64,000 bases of DNA, taken from contig NZ_CP031144.1 of NCBI RefSeq assembly GCF_014697215.1, positions 21,531 to 85,530 on the forward strand. Reading direction: 5' to 3'. Position 1 is the stretch's first letter. Each line of letters opens with the position of its first letter. Positions 1 through 7,418 of the stretch are shown piece after piece. This stretch comes from Saccharopolyspora pogona (GTDB lineage: Bacteria; Actinomycetota; Actinomycetes; Mycobacteriales; Pseudonocardiaceae). A model generated the notes under the pieces. That model saw only the letters and a list, made by a program, of their open reading frames with translations, did no database searches and was not told the origin of the DNA. The position numbers were made by a program, and so were the translations under genes.

Positions 1-198
1 GTGGGCATTCAGACTGTGCGGGGAGACAGCAACAATGTCGCCGGTCGGGACGCCACCATGACCAGCGTTAAGGATCAGCCTGTGAAAGAAGACTGGTGGA
101 CGCGATGGCGCAAGAGGGGCGTATTAGTCGCGCTCGGCACCATCGTCAGTGCCGTCATTGCCGTATTCACTTGGATTGGCTGGACCCCCTGGGACTGA
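1..198 (+). CDS. small single-pass membrane protein
   Basis: 65 residues from a GTG at the first base of the window, so the true start could lie outside. A polar N-terminus containing GDSNNVAGRDA is followed by a tryptophan- and basic-rich stretch (WWTRWRKR) and one hydrophobic segment at about residues 40-60. I do not recognise a family. The NNVAGRD-like signature resembles short membrane-anchored actinobacterial proteins of unknown role, which is only a weak resemblance. Confidence 0.5.
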   Translation: MGIQTVRGDSNNVAGRDATMTSVKDQPVKEDWWTRWRKRGVLVALGTIVSAVIAVFTWIGWTPWD

Positions 199-473
199 CG
201 CGAAGGGTTCGGCTCATGACCAGAGCGCTTCGATCCAGGCTCAACCAACGGGAGCGCGGCCGCGTTGGTCAAGCCCGCCGGGACGAGCACCAGGCTGTGT
301 TCGGCGGACAGGTGCTGCACGGTGTCCACCAAACGCTCCATCTCTTGGCTCTGCAGCACGAGCGGTGACATCTTCCGGCGGCGGCCCTGCGACAAGTTCT
401 GAATCATGCCCGTCCCATCACTGCCGACTGCGGCTGCCTGAAGTACGCCAGGCCACCGGGCGGTAGTCCCGAT

Positions 474-676
474 CAGCGCGAGCCCTGCCGCACTCAGGTA
501 CGGGGCTGGGGCGCTGACTGTCGCCCACTGTGGACAACCTCCGTCAAGGGCTCCGGGTTGACCACAGCGGTTGCCAACAAGCGATGGCGCGGGAAAGAGC
601 AAGGCAACCATCGATAATCCGTGGATTCGACGGGTGTTGGCCATCGTCGCCGAATGCTTGTCGCCTAGCCTGGTCG
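474..676 (+). repeat. pre-par repeat, copy 1, with DnaA-box-like sites
   Basis: Non-coding segment upstream of parA that recurs diverged at 3395-3591. It carries TGTGGACAA at 529-537, whose complement TTGTCCACA matches the actinobacterial DnaA box, and TTGACCACA at 558-566 (one mismatch, opposite orientation). Both sites are kept in the second copy. The rest of the gap (199-473) holds a minus-strand frame with good codon bias (371 back to about 200, starting MSPLVLQSQE) that may be a gene remnant. Confidence 0.6.
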
Positions 677-742
677 CCGAGGTCGCGGCTCGTGTCCCGC
701 GGCCTGCTCCGCAGTACCAACGACGGGAAGCATACGGAGACA

Positions 743-1513
743 ATGGAACAACAACACGAAACCAAGGTCATCGTCGTTGCAGCTCAGAAGGGCGGCGTGG
801 GAAAGACGACGACGACCGGACATCTGGCCGGCACCACCGCCGAAGTTTTCCCGCCGCTCCCGATCGCCGGGACCGGCGAGCAGCAGGCACAGGTGCTGGC
901 GGTTTCCACCGACCCCCAGGGCTCATTGCCTTACTGGTTGGAGAAGGTCGAGAAGCGCCTGGCAGAACAGGGCGAGCGACTGCCGCTCGACTACGCCCAG
1001 GAGCACAAGAATCCCCGAGTGCTGGCGAAGCTCAAGCAAGCCCGCCAGTACCGCCGGATCTTCGTCGACTCTCCGGGATGGCTCGAAGGCGCGGATGACG
1101 AGCTCGCCGCCCTCCGCCGCGGCGAGGCACCAGAGCAGCCGGGGAAGCAGATTCTGCTCGCCACGCTCGAATCAGCCGACTTCGTGGTCGTGCCGATGGA
1201 ACCTGAAGACCTGGCATTCCCCCCGACTCAGCGGACCATCGAAGAAGTTATCCAGCCGCTCGGCATCCGCTTCGTGGTCGTGATCAACAACTGGGATCCA
1301 CGCGATGGAGATGGGGATCTCGTGGATACGCGCAAACGGTGCGAACGGAGGGGCTGGCCGGTCGCTCGTACCGTGATCCGGCGCTACAAGCTCCACACCA
1401 CGGCGTCAGCAGCCGGACGGTTGTGCACCCACTACCCCCGCAACCGAACCGCAGTTGAAGCGCAGAAGGATTACCTGAGCCTCAACATGGAACTCGCGAT
1501 CGGGGGGAACTGA
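743..1513 (+). CDS. parA: ParA-family partition ATPase
   Basis: 256-residue deviant Walker P-loop ATPase that would position plasmid or element copies together with ParB. KGGVGKTT at residues 16-23 is the deviant Walker A; an STDPQGS stretch near residue 55 matches the A-prime region and RIFVDSPG near residue 110 matches Walker B. ATG at 743 is chosen because ACGGAGA lies just upstream and similarity begins there, although the frame is open from 530. The stop overlaps the parB start by one base (TGATG), so the two are co-translated. There is no N-terminal HTH extension, so autoregulation would need another factor. Confidence 0.9.
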   Translation: MEQQHETKVIVVAAQKGGVGKTTTTGHLAGTTAEVFPPLPIAGTGEQQAQVLAVSTDPQGSLPYWLEKVEKRLAEQGERLPLDYAQEHKNPRVLAKLKQARQYRRIFVDSPGWLEGADDELAALRRGEAPEQPGKQILLATLESADFVVVPMEPEDLAFPPTQRTIEEVIQPLGIRFVVVINNWDPRDGDGDLVDTRKRCERRGWPVARTVIRRYKLHTTASAAGRLCTHYPRNRTAVEAQKDYLSLNMELAIGGN

Positions 1514-2541
1514 TGGCGCGCGTGGTCCTCGGTGAGGACGACGACGAGATCACCGTCTCCACGTCCACCGGGCACGTGGAGACGTTCAAGCTGCACCAGC
1601 TGCAGCCCAACCCCGAGAACCCGAGGCCGAGCGACCTCGAAGTCGACGAAACGGCCGAAGACCTTCGGGCTCGCGGTCAACTGCAGAACTTGAACGTGAT
1701 GAGCCGCGCCGCGTTCCTCGCGCAGAAGCCCTATCTGGAAGAACAACTCGACCAGCGCCCGGTGGTGGTCATCAACGGCTGTCGTCGCCTGGCGGCCGGG
1801 AAGAAGGCCGGCCTGCCGACCTTGGACGGCCGCCGGCGCGATGACTGGACTGAGGCCCAGATCGACGAGGCGATGATCACTGAGAATGTGCATCGCCGCG
1901 ATCTCAACCCGCTGCTACTCGGGCGCCATCTGAGCCGGATGCTGATCCGGTACGGCTCGCAGCGGAAGCTGGCCAAGGGCATCAACAAGGACCCGGCTTG
2001 GGTTCGTCAGCGCATCGACCTGACGAAACTTCACCCGGACCTGCAGGCCGCGATCGAAGCCGACCGCGTCCTGTTCAAAGTCGCCCGCGAATGCGGCCGG
2101 CTACACGAGGAGCTGCAGCCGCTGTTGGCGACAGGAGAACTCCCCGAGTCAGTAGCTCAGGTGTGGCTGACCGACGAGCGAATCTCGGCAGACGAACAAC
2201 TGGCGCGCTGGAAAGCTGGACCGCCGTACCTCGCGGCCGAGCTTCTAGCCAAGCCGGACGAAGCGGGTGAGTACCCGGTACTCACCCCGCACGAGAGCGA
2301 GGAACAAGACGCGCCGGAGCAAGCAGCCGTATCGGACGATCTGCACGAGCCCGATGCGGCAGCAGAAAGTGAGTACCCGGTACTCACCCCAGGCGCCGCA
2401 GCGAAGTGCGATGAGAAGCGGCTGCAGCCGCAGCTGATCATCCGTGTGGAAGACAGGTCCCCGAGAAGTCTCGCCGACGCTCTCCGAGAGCACCTCACTC
2501 CCTCGGAAGTCGAAGAGCTCGTCGAAGCTCTGATCGGCTGA
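1513..2541 (+). CDS. parB: ParB-family centromere-binding protein
   Basis: 342 residues. The N-terminal half has the ParB/Spo0J nuclease-like layout: a start resembling LHQLQPNPENPRP, a long helical region with ENVHRRDLNPL corresponding to the ENxxR box, then an HTH region (about residues 140-190, RKLAKGINKDPAWVRQR). Two DNA palindromes lie inside the distal coding sequence and force the repeated peptide EYPVLTP at about residues 254 and 287. The C-terminus ends SEVEELVEALIG, a likely dimerisation helix that recurs in the decayed copy near 3.6 kb. A strong hairpin follows the stop. Confidence 0.88.
   Translation: MARVVLGEDDDEITVSTSTGHVETFKLHQLQPNPENPRPSDLEVDETAEDLRARGQLQNLNVMSRAAFLAQKPYLEEQLDQRPVVVINGCRRLAAGKKAGLPTLDGRRRDDWTEAQIDEAMITENVHRRDLNPLLLGRHLSRMLIRYGSQRKLAKGINKDPAWVRQRIDLTKLHPDLQAAIEADRVLFKVARECGRLHEELQPLLATGELPESVAQVWLTDERISADEQLARWKAGPPYLAAELLAKPDEAGEYPVLTPHESEEQDAPEQAAVSDDLHEPDAAAESEYPVLTPGAAAKCDEKRLQPQLIIRVEDRSPRSLADALREHLTPSEVEELVEALIG
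2265..2287. promoter_or_regulatory. parS-like palindrome 1 (inside parB)
   Basis: Perfect inverted repeat, two 11-bp arms around one central base; core GTGAGTACCCGGTACTCAC. Sits within parB codons. Proposed ParB-binding centromere site because the four copies cluster around parB and the par remnant and I saw none elsewhere. Confidence 0.6.
2369..2387. promoter_or_regulatory. parS-like palindrome 2 (inside parB)
   Basis: Perfect 19-bp copy of the same core (9-bp arms, central C), again within parB, encoding a second EYPVLTP. Confidence 0.6.
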
Positions 2542-2553
2542 AACACGAACTGC

Positions 2554-2584
2554 GGCCCCGGCAACTTGTTCTGTTGCCGGGGCC
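2554..2584 (+). terminator. parAB hairpin terminator
   Basis: 12-bp perfect GC-rich stem (2554-2565 with 2573-2584) and a 7-base loop, 12 bases after the parB stop. No long T tract, as usual in high-GC actinomycetes. Confidence 0.75.
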
Positions 2585-2596
2585 GTGGTCGTTCGT

Positions 2597-2619
2597 GGGT
2601 GAGTACCGGGTACTCGCCC
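2597..2619. promoter_or_regulatory. parS-like palindrome 3
   Basis: Copy just after the parAB terminator: 11-bp arms with one mismatched pair and a central G. Confidence 0.55.
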
Positions 2620-2799
2620 GGTTTTTGCTGATCGGGTGCCTGCGACCAGGGGCGAGATGCAGCAGGCCTGCTCAGTCGCTGTACCCGCTAGCTGCACGGC
2701 CTGGCGGCGGCCAGGTTCCGAGCCCGGCCCGGCGGACGAGGTGCCGTCAGGTGCCGCGGCTGGCCGCCTGGCGTGCGGCACTTCGGGAGAACCAGGTCA

Positions 2800-3225
2800 T
2801 TACAGGTTGTGCGAGAGCAGCCGGCTCAGCGTCTCGTCGACGTTCATCCACCGGTGTTCGTCACCGGGTGCGACCGCGTCGTAGGTGTCGTTCAAGAAGT
2901 CGGCAAGCTGATCGGCATTCACTTCGAAGGTGGCCTGCCCTGACGGCGAGCTCAACGCGATCATGACCAACGTCGGCTCGTCGAGTCGAGGGCGGATTCG
3001 CACGTCGCCTTCGCCTGCCTCGGCGACCAGCCCGTCGGCCAGCAGGTCGCGGGCGATCACCCAATCCACCTGACCGGCCTTGCCCACGTTGAACTTCATG
3101 CAGACCTCGTACGGGTTGCGGCTGTCGTACCGCAGTTCCACGCCAACCGGCGCGATCACTCCCGCCGGGGCTACCAGGTTGAAGACCATGGTGGCGAGCA
3201 CCGTGCCGTGATCGTTTGCCATCAT
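2800..3225 (-). CDS. SsgA-like (SALP) sporulation/cell-division protein
   Basis: 141 residues from ATG at 3225 with GGGAG about 9 bases upstream; an earlier in-frame start at 3243 lacks a better site. The whole length fits the SsgA/SsgB family: an N-terminal strand region, VELRYDSRNPYEVCMKF, VDWVIARDLLADGL, GDVRIRP, LSSPSGQATFEV and a C-terminal DADETLSRLL-like helix. Family members exist only in morphologically complex actinobacteria and steer division-septum placement, for example SsgB recruiting FtsZ. On a mobile element it may modulate host sporulation. It lies between parAB and the par remnant, on the opposite strand. Confidence 0.85.
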   Translation of the reverse strand: MMANDHGTVLATMVFNLVAPAGVIAPVGVELRYDSRNPYEVCMKFNVGKAGQVDWVIARDLLADGLVAEAGEGDVRIRPRLDEPTLVMIALSSPSGQATFEVNADQLADFLNDTYDAVAPGDEHRWMNVDETLSRLLSHNL

Positions 3226-3637
3226 GTCCGCACTCCCAAGCATCGGCTTCGGCTTCCCATACCTTCTGAACGAAGCATGCCCAACGTGGGTTCATACCTT
3301 CTTCACGATGACTTCAGACCCGGCCGCCGTGATGCTCCAGATTGTCAAGAACCGCATGGACGCGCGCGATGCAGTCATTGGCTGCCGTTCCACTCAGCGC
3401 GTGCCCTGCCGGACTTGAGTACGGGGTTGGGGCGCTGACTGCCGCCCGCTGTGGACAACTCTCCGCTTGGGGCTCCGAGTTGACCACAGCGGTTGCCAAC
3501 AGGCGATGGCATCGGGAACGCGGGGTCAAGCTTTCTAAAACCTGTGATTCCAAGGGTGTTGGCCAGTGCTGCCGAACGTGGGTCGCCTATTCGGAAGTTG
3601 AAGAGCTTGTCGAAGCCTTGATCAGCTGAAACATGAG

Positions 3638-3679
3638 CTGCGGCCCCAGGCAACAGAACGAAGTTGCCTGGGGCCGCAG
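3638..3679 (+). terminator. hairpin terminator of the par remnant
   Basis: 17-bp stem (3638-3654 with 3663-3679) around an 8-base loop; diverged counterpart of the parAB terminator. Confidence 0.65.
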
Positions 3680-3687
3680 TTGTCTGT

Positions 3688-3712
3688 GAGGTGAGTACCC
3701 GGTACTCACCTC
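3688..3712. promoter_or_regulatory. parS-like palindrome 4
   Basis: The longest copy: 12-bp perfect arms around a central C, at the same distance from the remnant terminator as site 3 is from the parAB terminator. Confidence 0.6.
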
Positions 3713-3731
3713 AGCGCCGTAGCGCTGGATT

Positions 3732-4025
3732 TCAACTGGCAGCTTCGGGTGCGTCGCCGTTGGGGTAGAGCTGCCAGTCCCAGACGACACCGCCGGCGGG
3801 GCCGAGGCCGATCTGCCAACGGCGCAGGAAGCCCTTTTCCTCCAGTCCGTCGACTAGACGCCGGACGTGCCGGATTCCCGCTTCGGACGTGGTCAGATCT
3901 TCGGTCCTGAAGTGCGGCCAGAATTCCTTGCGCGTACGGCATAAAACGTCCAGCAGGCCAGCCTCCGCGTACGAGAGGCCTTGGTTCTCCAGCTGGTCGA
4001 CGGTGTCGGGGCGTTGACGACTCAC
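3732..4025 (-). CDS. small winged-helix-like protein
   Basis: 97 residues. LSYAEAGLLDVLCRTRK, then TSEAGIRHVRRLVDGLEEKGFLRRWQ, has the helix spacing of a replication-protein or MarR-type winged helix, followed by a beta-rich WDWQLYPNGD tail. Probably DNA-binding; target unknown. It ends close to parS-like site 4 and is transcribed away from the short genes to its right. Confidence 0.55.
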   Translation of the reverse strand: MSRQRPDTVDQLENQGLSYAEAGLLDVLCRTRKEFWPHFRTEDLTTSEAGIRHVRRLVDGLEEKGFLRRWQIGLGPAGGVVWDWQLYPNGDAPEAAS

Positions 4026-4146
4026 GCGGTCAGGCTACCCAACTTGTCATGCATGTCGATTCACTCGGAATGCCTAATCGTCATGCATGACGTTTCGTGT
4101 AACATGAAAGGTGTCCGGCAAGAAAGAACCTTGGAAGGACGGGAAA

Positions 4147-4287
4147 ATGCCCGAGCGAAACGAGGAAATTCAGCGGCGCGTCGACAAGCGGATCGAGACG
4201 GAGGTCGACCAGAACGCGCCGTGGTGGGTGCAGCGGAAGCAGGCGGACACGATCGTCGATGAGGAGCTCGGCGACAGCTCCCGCTGA
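4147..4287 (+). CDS. 46-residue charged protein
   Basis: ATG with GGAAGGACG upstream; encodes MPERNEEIQRRVDKRIETEV then APWWVQRKQADTIVDEELGD. Mostly helical and acidic/basic. First of a run of five tightly spaced small genes (4147-5319), probably one transcript, with a hairpin after the second. No family recognised. Confidence 0.6.
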   Translation: MPERNEEIQRRVDKRIETEVDQNAPWWVQRKQADTIVDEELGDSSR

Positions 4288-4302
4288 TCTGAGGAGAACG
4301 TC

Positions 4303-4482
4303 ATGGGCTGCACCTGCGCCCAGTGCGCGGAGTGGCGTGAGAATCCGCCGCCGCTGCCGACTCAGGAGGAGATCAGGGCCGCTGCGGACCGCATTCAGAA
4401 CTGCCGCTGTGGATCCTGCGGGATGTGCCGGTACCGGAGCTGGGAAGGCGTGTTCTCCCGCACCCCGCCCGACGAGTCCTGA
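4303..4482 (+). CDS. 59-residue cysteine-rich protein
   Basis: GAGGAG precedes the ATG. Two cysteine clusters, CTCAQC at the N-terminus and CRCGSCGMC at about residues 39-47, suggest a small zinc- or metal-binding fold. Starts 16 bases after the previous stop and is followed by a strong hairpin. Confidence 0.6.
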   Translation: MGCTCAQCAEWRENPPPLPTQEEIRAAADRIQNCRCGSCGMCRYRSWEGVFSRTPPDES

Positions 4483-4498
4483 TCTGCTGAACCTACGA

Positions 4499-4538
4499 GC
4501 CCGGCCAGGCCTGGATTGGAGCCCCTGCCTGGCCGGGC
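4499..4538 (+). terminator. hairpin between small genes
   Basis: 12-bp stem (4499-4510 with 4527-4538), GC-rich, with a 16-base loop. Ends just before the ribosome-binding site of the gene at 4565, so it may attenuate rather than end the transcript. Confidence 0.6.
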
Positions 4539-4564
4539 GCCACTCCCTCGAACAGGAGCAATAC

Positions 4565-4879
4565 ATGCGTACCACAGTGCTGTCCGGCTATCCCAACGCC
4601 GACCACGGCCGTACCAGCGACATCGTCGAGGCGTTCTTCGCGGCCGTTACCGAGGAGATCAACCGCCGGACGGACTCACGCGTCGCTGCCGAGATCCCGG
4701 CCGACCTCGAATGGCCTATCTATGTCCAGCGGGAAGACCGCATCTACTGGGCCGAGCGCGTGGCCGTCCTTGCCGCTCAGCGCATCACCGAGGAGGACTT
4801 CGCCGCGTGGGAAGTCGAAGGCGAACACGGCCCACTCGCCGAGCTGCGTGACGGCGACGTGACGAAGGCGGGCCGGTGA
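4565..4879 (+). CDS. hypothetical 104-residue protein
   Basis: Starts at an ATG 5 bases after AGGAG. Acidic, with IVEAFFAAVTEEINRR and IYVQREDRIYWAERVAVLAAQRITEEDFAAWEVEGEHGPL across the length. No family recognised. Its stop overlaps the next start by one base (TGATG). Confidence 0.65.
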   Translation: MRTTVLSGYPNADHGRTSDIVEAFFAAVTEEINRRTDSRVAAEIPADLEWPIYVQREDRIYWAERVAVLAAQRITEEDFAAWEVEGEHGPLAELRDGDVTKAGR

Positions 4880-5157
4880 TGACGACAGCGCAGGAGCACT
4901 TCGAGGTTGGCCAGGCGCTCTTCGAGCGGTACAAGGCGTTGCAAGAGCGCGTCGGCGCAGACTGGACGACCGGCACCAGGCAGGCCGCCCGCACCCTGCT
5001 GCTGAGCATCGCGGCGCGTTACCGGGCGGCGGTCGCGGCGGAGCACCCGCGGGCCGACGGCCTGGCGTGGTCGGTGGACACCGTCACTGGGTGGGCCGAG
5101 GATCACGCCATCTGGATCGCATTCGACCTGACAGCGCCCGCCGAGGGTGTGTCCTAA
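4879..5157 (+). CDS. hypothetical 92-residue protein
   Basis: ATG overlapping the upstream stop. Helical N-terminus (EHFEVGQALFERYKALQERV) and a WSVDTVTGWAEDHAIWIAFDL segment. Translationally coupled to its neighbours; role unknown. Confidence 0.65.
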   Translation: MTTAQEHFEVGQALFERYKALQERVGADWTTGTRQAARTLLLSIAARYRAAVAAEHPRADGLAWSVDTVTGWAEDHAIWIAFDLTAPAEGVS

Positions 5158-5319
5158 GTGGGCTGGAGTATCGACCGCCACGAGGTCGATCTGATCAACA
5201 GGATCATCAAGGGCGATTGGGAGGGGGTCGATCAGCTGGCAGAAGAGGCTGCTGCGCACGACAAGGACATCGCCGAGCGCACCAAGCAGATCTTCTGGGA
5301 TCACAAGCACTTGGCGTAG
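5158..5319 (+). CDS. hypothetical 53-residue protein
   Basis: GTG directly after the previous stop with no gap. Encodes a charged helical peptide (EVDLINRIIKGDWEGVDQLA). Ends 20 bases before a strong terminator that closes this run of small genes. Confidence 0.55.
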   Translation: MGWSIDRHEVDLINRIIKGDWEGVDQLAEEAAAHDKDIAERTKQIFWDHKHLA

Positions 5320-5338
5320 GCGACACGAGCATATCTCG

Positions 5339-5379
5339 GTAGGGGGCCTCGGCTGGGTAATCCCGGCCGAGGCCCCTAC
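5339..5379 (+). terminator. hairpin terminator
   Basis: Arms at 5339-5353 and 5365-5379, about 14 pairs with one bulged G. Confidence 0.7.
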
Positions 5380-5416
5380 GCTCGCGACCAACCTGAGCTG
5401 GAAGGCGCATCCCCTT

Positions 5417-5653
5417 TTGAACGATGAGCTCGCAGTGCTGCGTCGCAAGGTGCAGTGGGCCCATGACAACCTGCGCGAACATCCCGGGCTGACGCCGCGC
5501 GAGGGTGGCCAGGTCGCCGGCGCCCGCACGATGGCCGCCGCAGTGCTGGCCATGATCGCCAGGTTGGAGCGGGGCGACCCCATCGAGGATCGCCCCGTCC
5601 TTCGCCTGGTGTCGGATTCCAGCATCGACGATAATCGAACGGGTGAGCGATAG
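5417..5653 (+). CDS. hypothetical 78-residue helical protein
   Basis: TTG start with GGAAGG about 12 bases upstream; an ATG two codons later is the alternative. Contains VLRRKVQWAHDNLREHPGL and AAAVLAMIARLERG. Unknown role. Overlaps the next gene by 11 bases. Confidence 0.5.
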   Translation: MNDELAVLRRKVQWAHDNLREHPGLTPREGGQVAGARTMAAAVLAMIARLERGDPIEDRPVLRLVSDSSIDDNRTGER

Positions 5654-5954
5654 CGGCGGTGATGGCTGGTGGGGGACGAGGGACGAGCGTGATCCGCCTG
5701 TGCCGGTCCTGGTGGATCTCCGGCTCGCGTTGCCGCCCCAGTCGGTCGGGGTGCGACGTGGCACCCCGATACGTGTCCGTAGTGCCGGGATCGACAACGG
5801 GGAGCGGGTGCCGGCCTTGATGGTGGCGTGGCACCACACCCGCACCGGCGACCGGTGGGCCCACCTCCGCGACGTCGAACTCCGCAACGCCAACGGCCGC
5901 GGCCGGCTGCTCACCGAGATGTGGGCACCGGAAGCCGCCGTACAGCTGCGGTAA
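5643..5954 (+). CDS. hypothetical 103-residue protein
   Basis: GTG start inside the end of the previous gene. Beta-rich, with VPALMVAWHHTRTGDRWAHL in the centre. No family recognised. Confidence 0.5.
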   Translation: MSDSGGDGWWGTRDERDPPVPVLVDLRLALPPQSVGVRRGTPIRVRSAGIDNGERVPALMVAWHHTRTGDRWAHLRDVELRNANGRGRLLTEMWAPEAAVQLR

Positions 5955-6131
5955 TCGTGGCCCGTCTCGTCCCCGCGTCCGCGATCGGTCTCAGGATGCC
6001 TACCCCGGCCTGCGGGCCCGATCAAGGGCGCTACCGCGCCGCTGCGCGATGTGCCTACGGCACACCCTTGACCACGCCCGCAGCCCGAGGTCGAGCCGGC
6101 GTCGACCGACACGGACCACGGGGAGGACGAG

Positions 6132-6185
6132 ATGGGCACCATCGAGCTCGACGAGATCGACCTGACCTACAGCCCCGTCAGCTGA
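6132..6185 (+). CDS. possible 17-residue micro-ORF
   Basis: ATG after GGGGAGGACGAG, encoding MGTIELDEIDLTYSPVS, directly before a two-way terminator. It may be a real micro-peptide or the tail of a decayed gene, since the frame is open for about 20 codons upstream. The remainder of 5955-6189 shows no gene I can support. Confidence 0.3.
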   Translation: MGTIELDEIDLTYSPVS

Positions 6186-6189
6186 CGAG

Positions 6190-6224
6190 CTCGGGCCCGG
6201 CGGACATCGTCCGCCGGGCCCGAG
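6190..6224. terminator. bidirectional terminator between convergent genes
   Basis: 16-bp perfect stem (6190-6205 with 6209-6224) and a 3-base loop. Placed 8 bases beyond the stop of the minus-strand gene. Confidence 0.8.
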
Positions 6225-6232
6225 TCACGCGA

Positions 6233-6826
6233 TCACAGGTGTGGGTTCATCGCCGCGAAGCGCGACGAGAACTCCGGATCGGGCGCGATCTGCCGATGTG
6301 CGCCTGTCCCGATGTCGAGGTAGCCCCAATCTCCACGGGTGCCCCGCTCGCACACCATCAGCGTCAGCGTCCGGCCCGGCTCGCCGTGGATCTCGGTCAC
6401 CTCGTGGTACAGCTCCTTCGGCACGGTGTTCGCGGTGCCGAACTCGTGCGTCACGTTGAACTCGGTGCGCACCTGGTCGCCGGCGATGTCGTAGCGGTCC
6501 TCCGTGTATCCGCCGACCAGAATCCGGCTGGTGAACCGCCACGGGTGGGAATGGGGCATCGGCTGTGCGCCACCCCGAAGGTCCGGCAAGAACCAGACGT
6601 TCAACTTCCGCGTGGCTTCGATCGAGTTGGACAACACCATCTCGGCCTTCACCAGCCTGCTGCACTCGTCAGGGATCATCGCCCACCCGGCAGACGCGGT
6701 GAACTGCTCCCAGGACAACGGGGCCAGCTCCGGCGCGTACGCGGCGAGGCCCTCGGCCGCGGCGGCGAACATCTCCTCATCGAGCGTCAGACCGGGAATG
6801 ACCACTGTGGACCGCATCAAGCTCAC
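6233..6826 (-). CDS. cupin-like protein
   Basis: 197 residues. The centre (PHSHPWRFTSRILVGGYTED, then a later KELYHEV) has the HxH...H spacing of a double-stranded beta-helix metal site, and WGYLDIGTG lies near the end. The N-terminal 60 residues are helical. It could be a small-molecule dioxygenase or isomerase-like cupin, or a phage/plasmid cupin of unknown substrate. It stands alone with its own terminator; upstream (6827-7031) is AT-richer and probably holds its promoter. Confidence 0.5.
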   Translation of the reverse strand: MSLMRSTVVIPGLTLDEEMFAAAAEGLAAYAPELAPLSWEQFTASAGWAMIPDECSRLVKAEMVLSNSIEATRKLNVWFLPDLRGGAQPMPHSHPWRFTSRILVGGYTEDRYDIAGDQVRTEFNVTHEFGTANTVPKELYHEVTEIHGEPGRTLTLMVCERGTRGDWGYLDIGTGAHRQIAPDPEFSSRFAAMNPHL

Positions 6827-7031
6827 TCCTTCCTCATTCGCAACAACATCCAGCCTGCCGAGAGAGCGGCGGTTTCCAACAGGGGTTTCGTGTTGCCAGC
6901 TGTTCAGGAAACCCCTGGCAGGCGCAGAACGTCGTCGGCGAGGGACGGCCGAACGTGCTCACGTAGCGGCCACCGCGGCGCAGGTCGGCCGCGGCGGGTT
7001 TTCCGTCGCCGTGGCGGCCGCGGTGTCTCCA

Positions 7032-7418
7032 TCAGCCCACCGTGGAGTGCTGGCACTGCGCGAGGTGCAGTGCGAAGGCTTCGGCCGGGTGATCAGCGCC
7101 GATCACGTCGTCGCGGTCAGCGAGGGCGGTGTCGGCGAGGTCGAGTGCCATCCCGACCGAGACCTCTTCGCCGCCGGAGATCCGGCGCGTCACTTCGATC
7201 AGTTCGGCGAGCGCTTCGGTGTCGTCTTCGATCGCCTCGGCGAGGTCGCTGGAGAGGTAGCGCGCGAACAACACCTGCAGGGTTTCCAGCTCCGCCGCGG
7301 TCGGAGCAGGATCGTACGCGGTCAGCGGCCCCTCGCCGTCGAGCAGATCCGGCCACGCTCGTATGCCGTCGATATCGACAGTCGCGCCTTGGTGGGCGGC
7401 TCGATCCGCGGCCGACAT
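7032..7418 (-). CDS. hypothetical acidic protein
   Basis: 128 residues from ATG at 7418. Helical and strongly acidic (LAEAIEDDTEALAELIEVTRR, MALDLADTALADRDDV). Its start lies 97 bases inside the preceding gene, an unusually long overlap. Either the real start is further down or this and the upstream frame were one gene split by a frameshift, which the DG..W motif before the junction and the GIRAWPDLLDG motif after it would allow. Confidence 0.5.
   Translation of the reverse strand: MSAADRAAHQGATVDIDGIRAWPDLLDGEGPLTAYDPAPTAAELETLQVLFARYLSSDLAEAIEDDTEALAELIEVTRRISGGEEVSVGMALDLADTALADRDDVIGADHPAEAFALHLAQCQHSTVG

Larger units (their letters stand above)
3395..3712 (+). pseudogene. collapsed second par locus: pre-par repeat joined to parB tail
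   Basis: Positions 3395-3591 align with 474-676 upstream of parA, including the DnaA-box-like pair at 3450-3458 and 3480-3488. From 3591 the sequence switches to the 3-prime end of parB (matching from 2502), encoding SEVEELVEALIS and a stop, then a terminator and a parS-like palindrome in the same order. Everything between the parA upstream region and the parB tail is missing. This looks like an internal deletion of a duplicated parAB locus that kept its non-coding sites. Confidence 0.7.

Noticed and set aside
75..743. 222-residue minus-strand frame over the start of the window
   Set aside because: Mostly antisense to the pre-par repeat; only its 371-200 part shows coding bias and is mentioned as a possible remnant.
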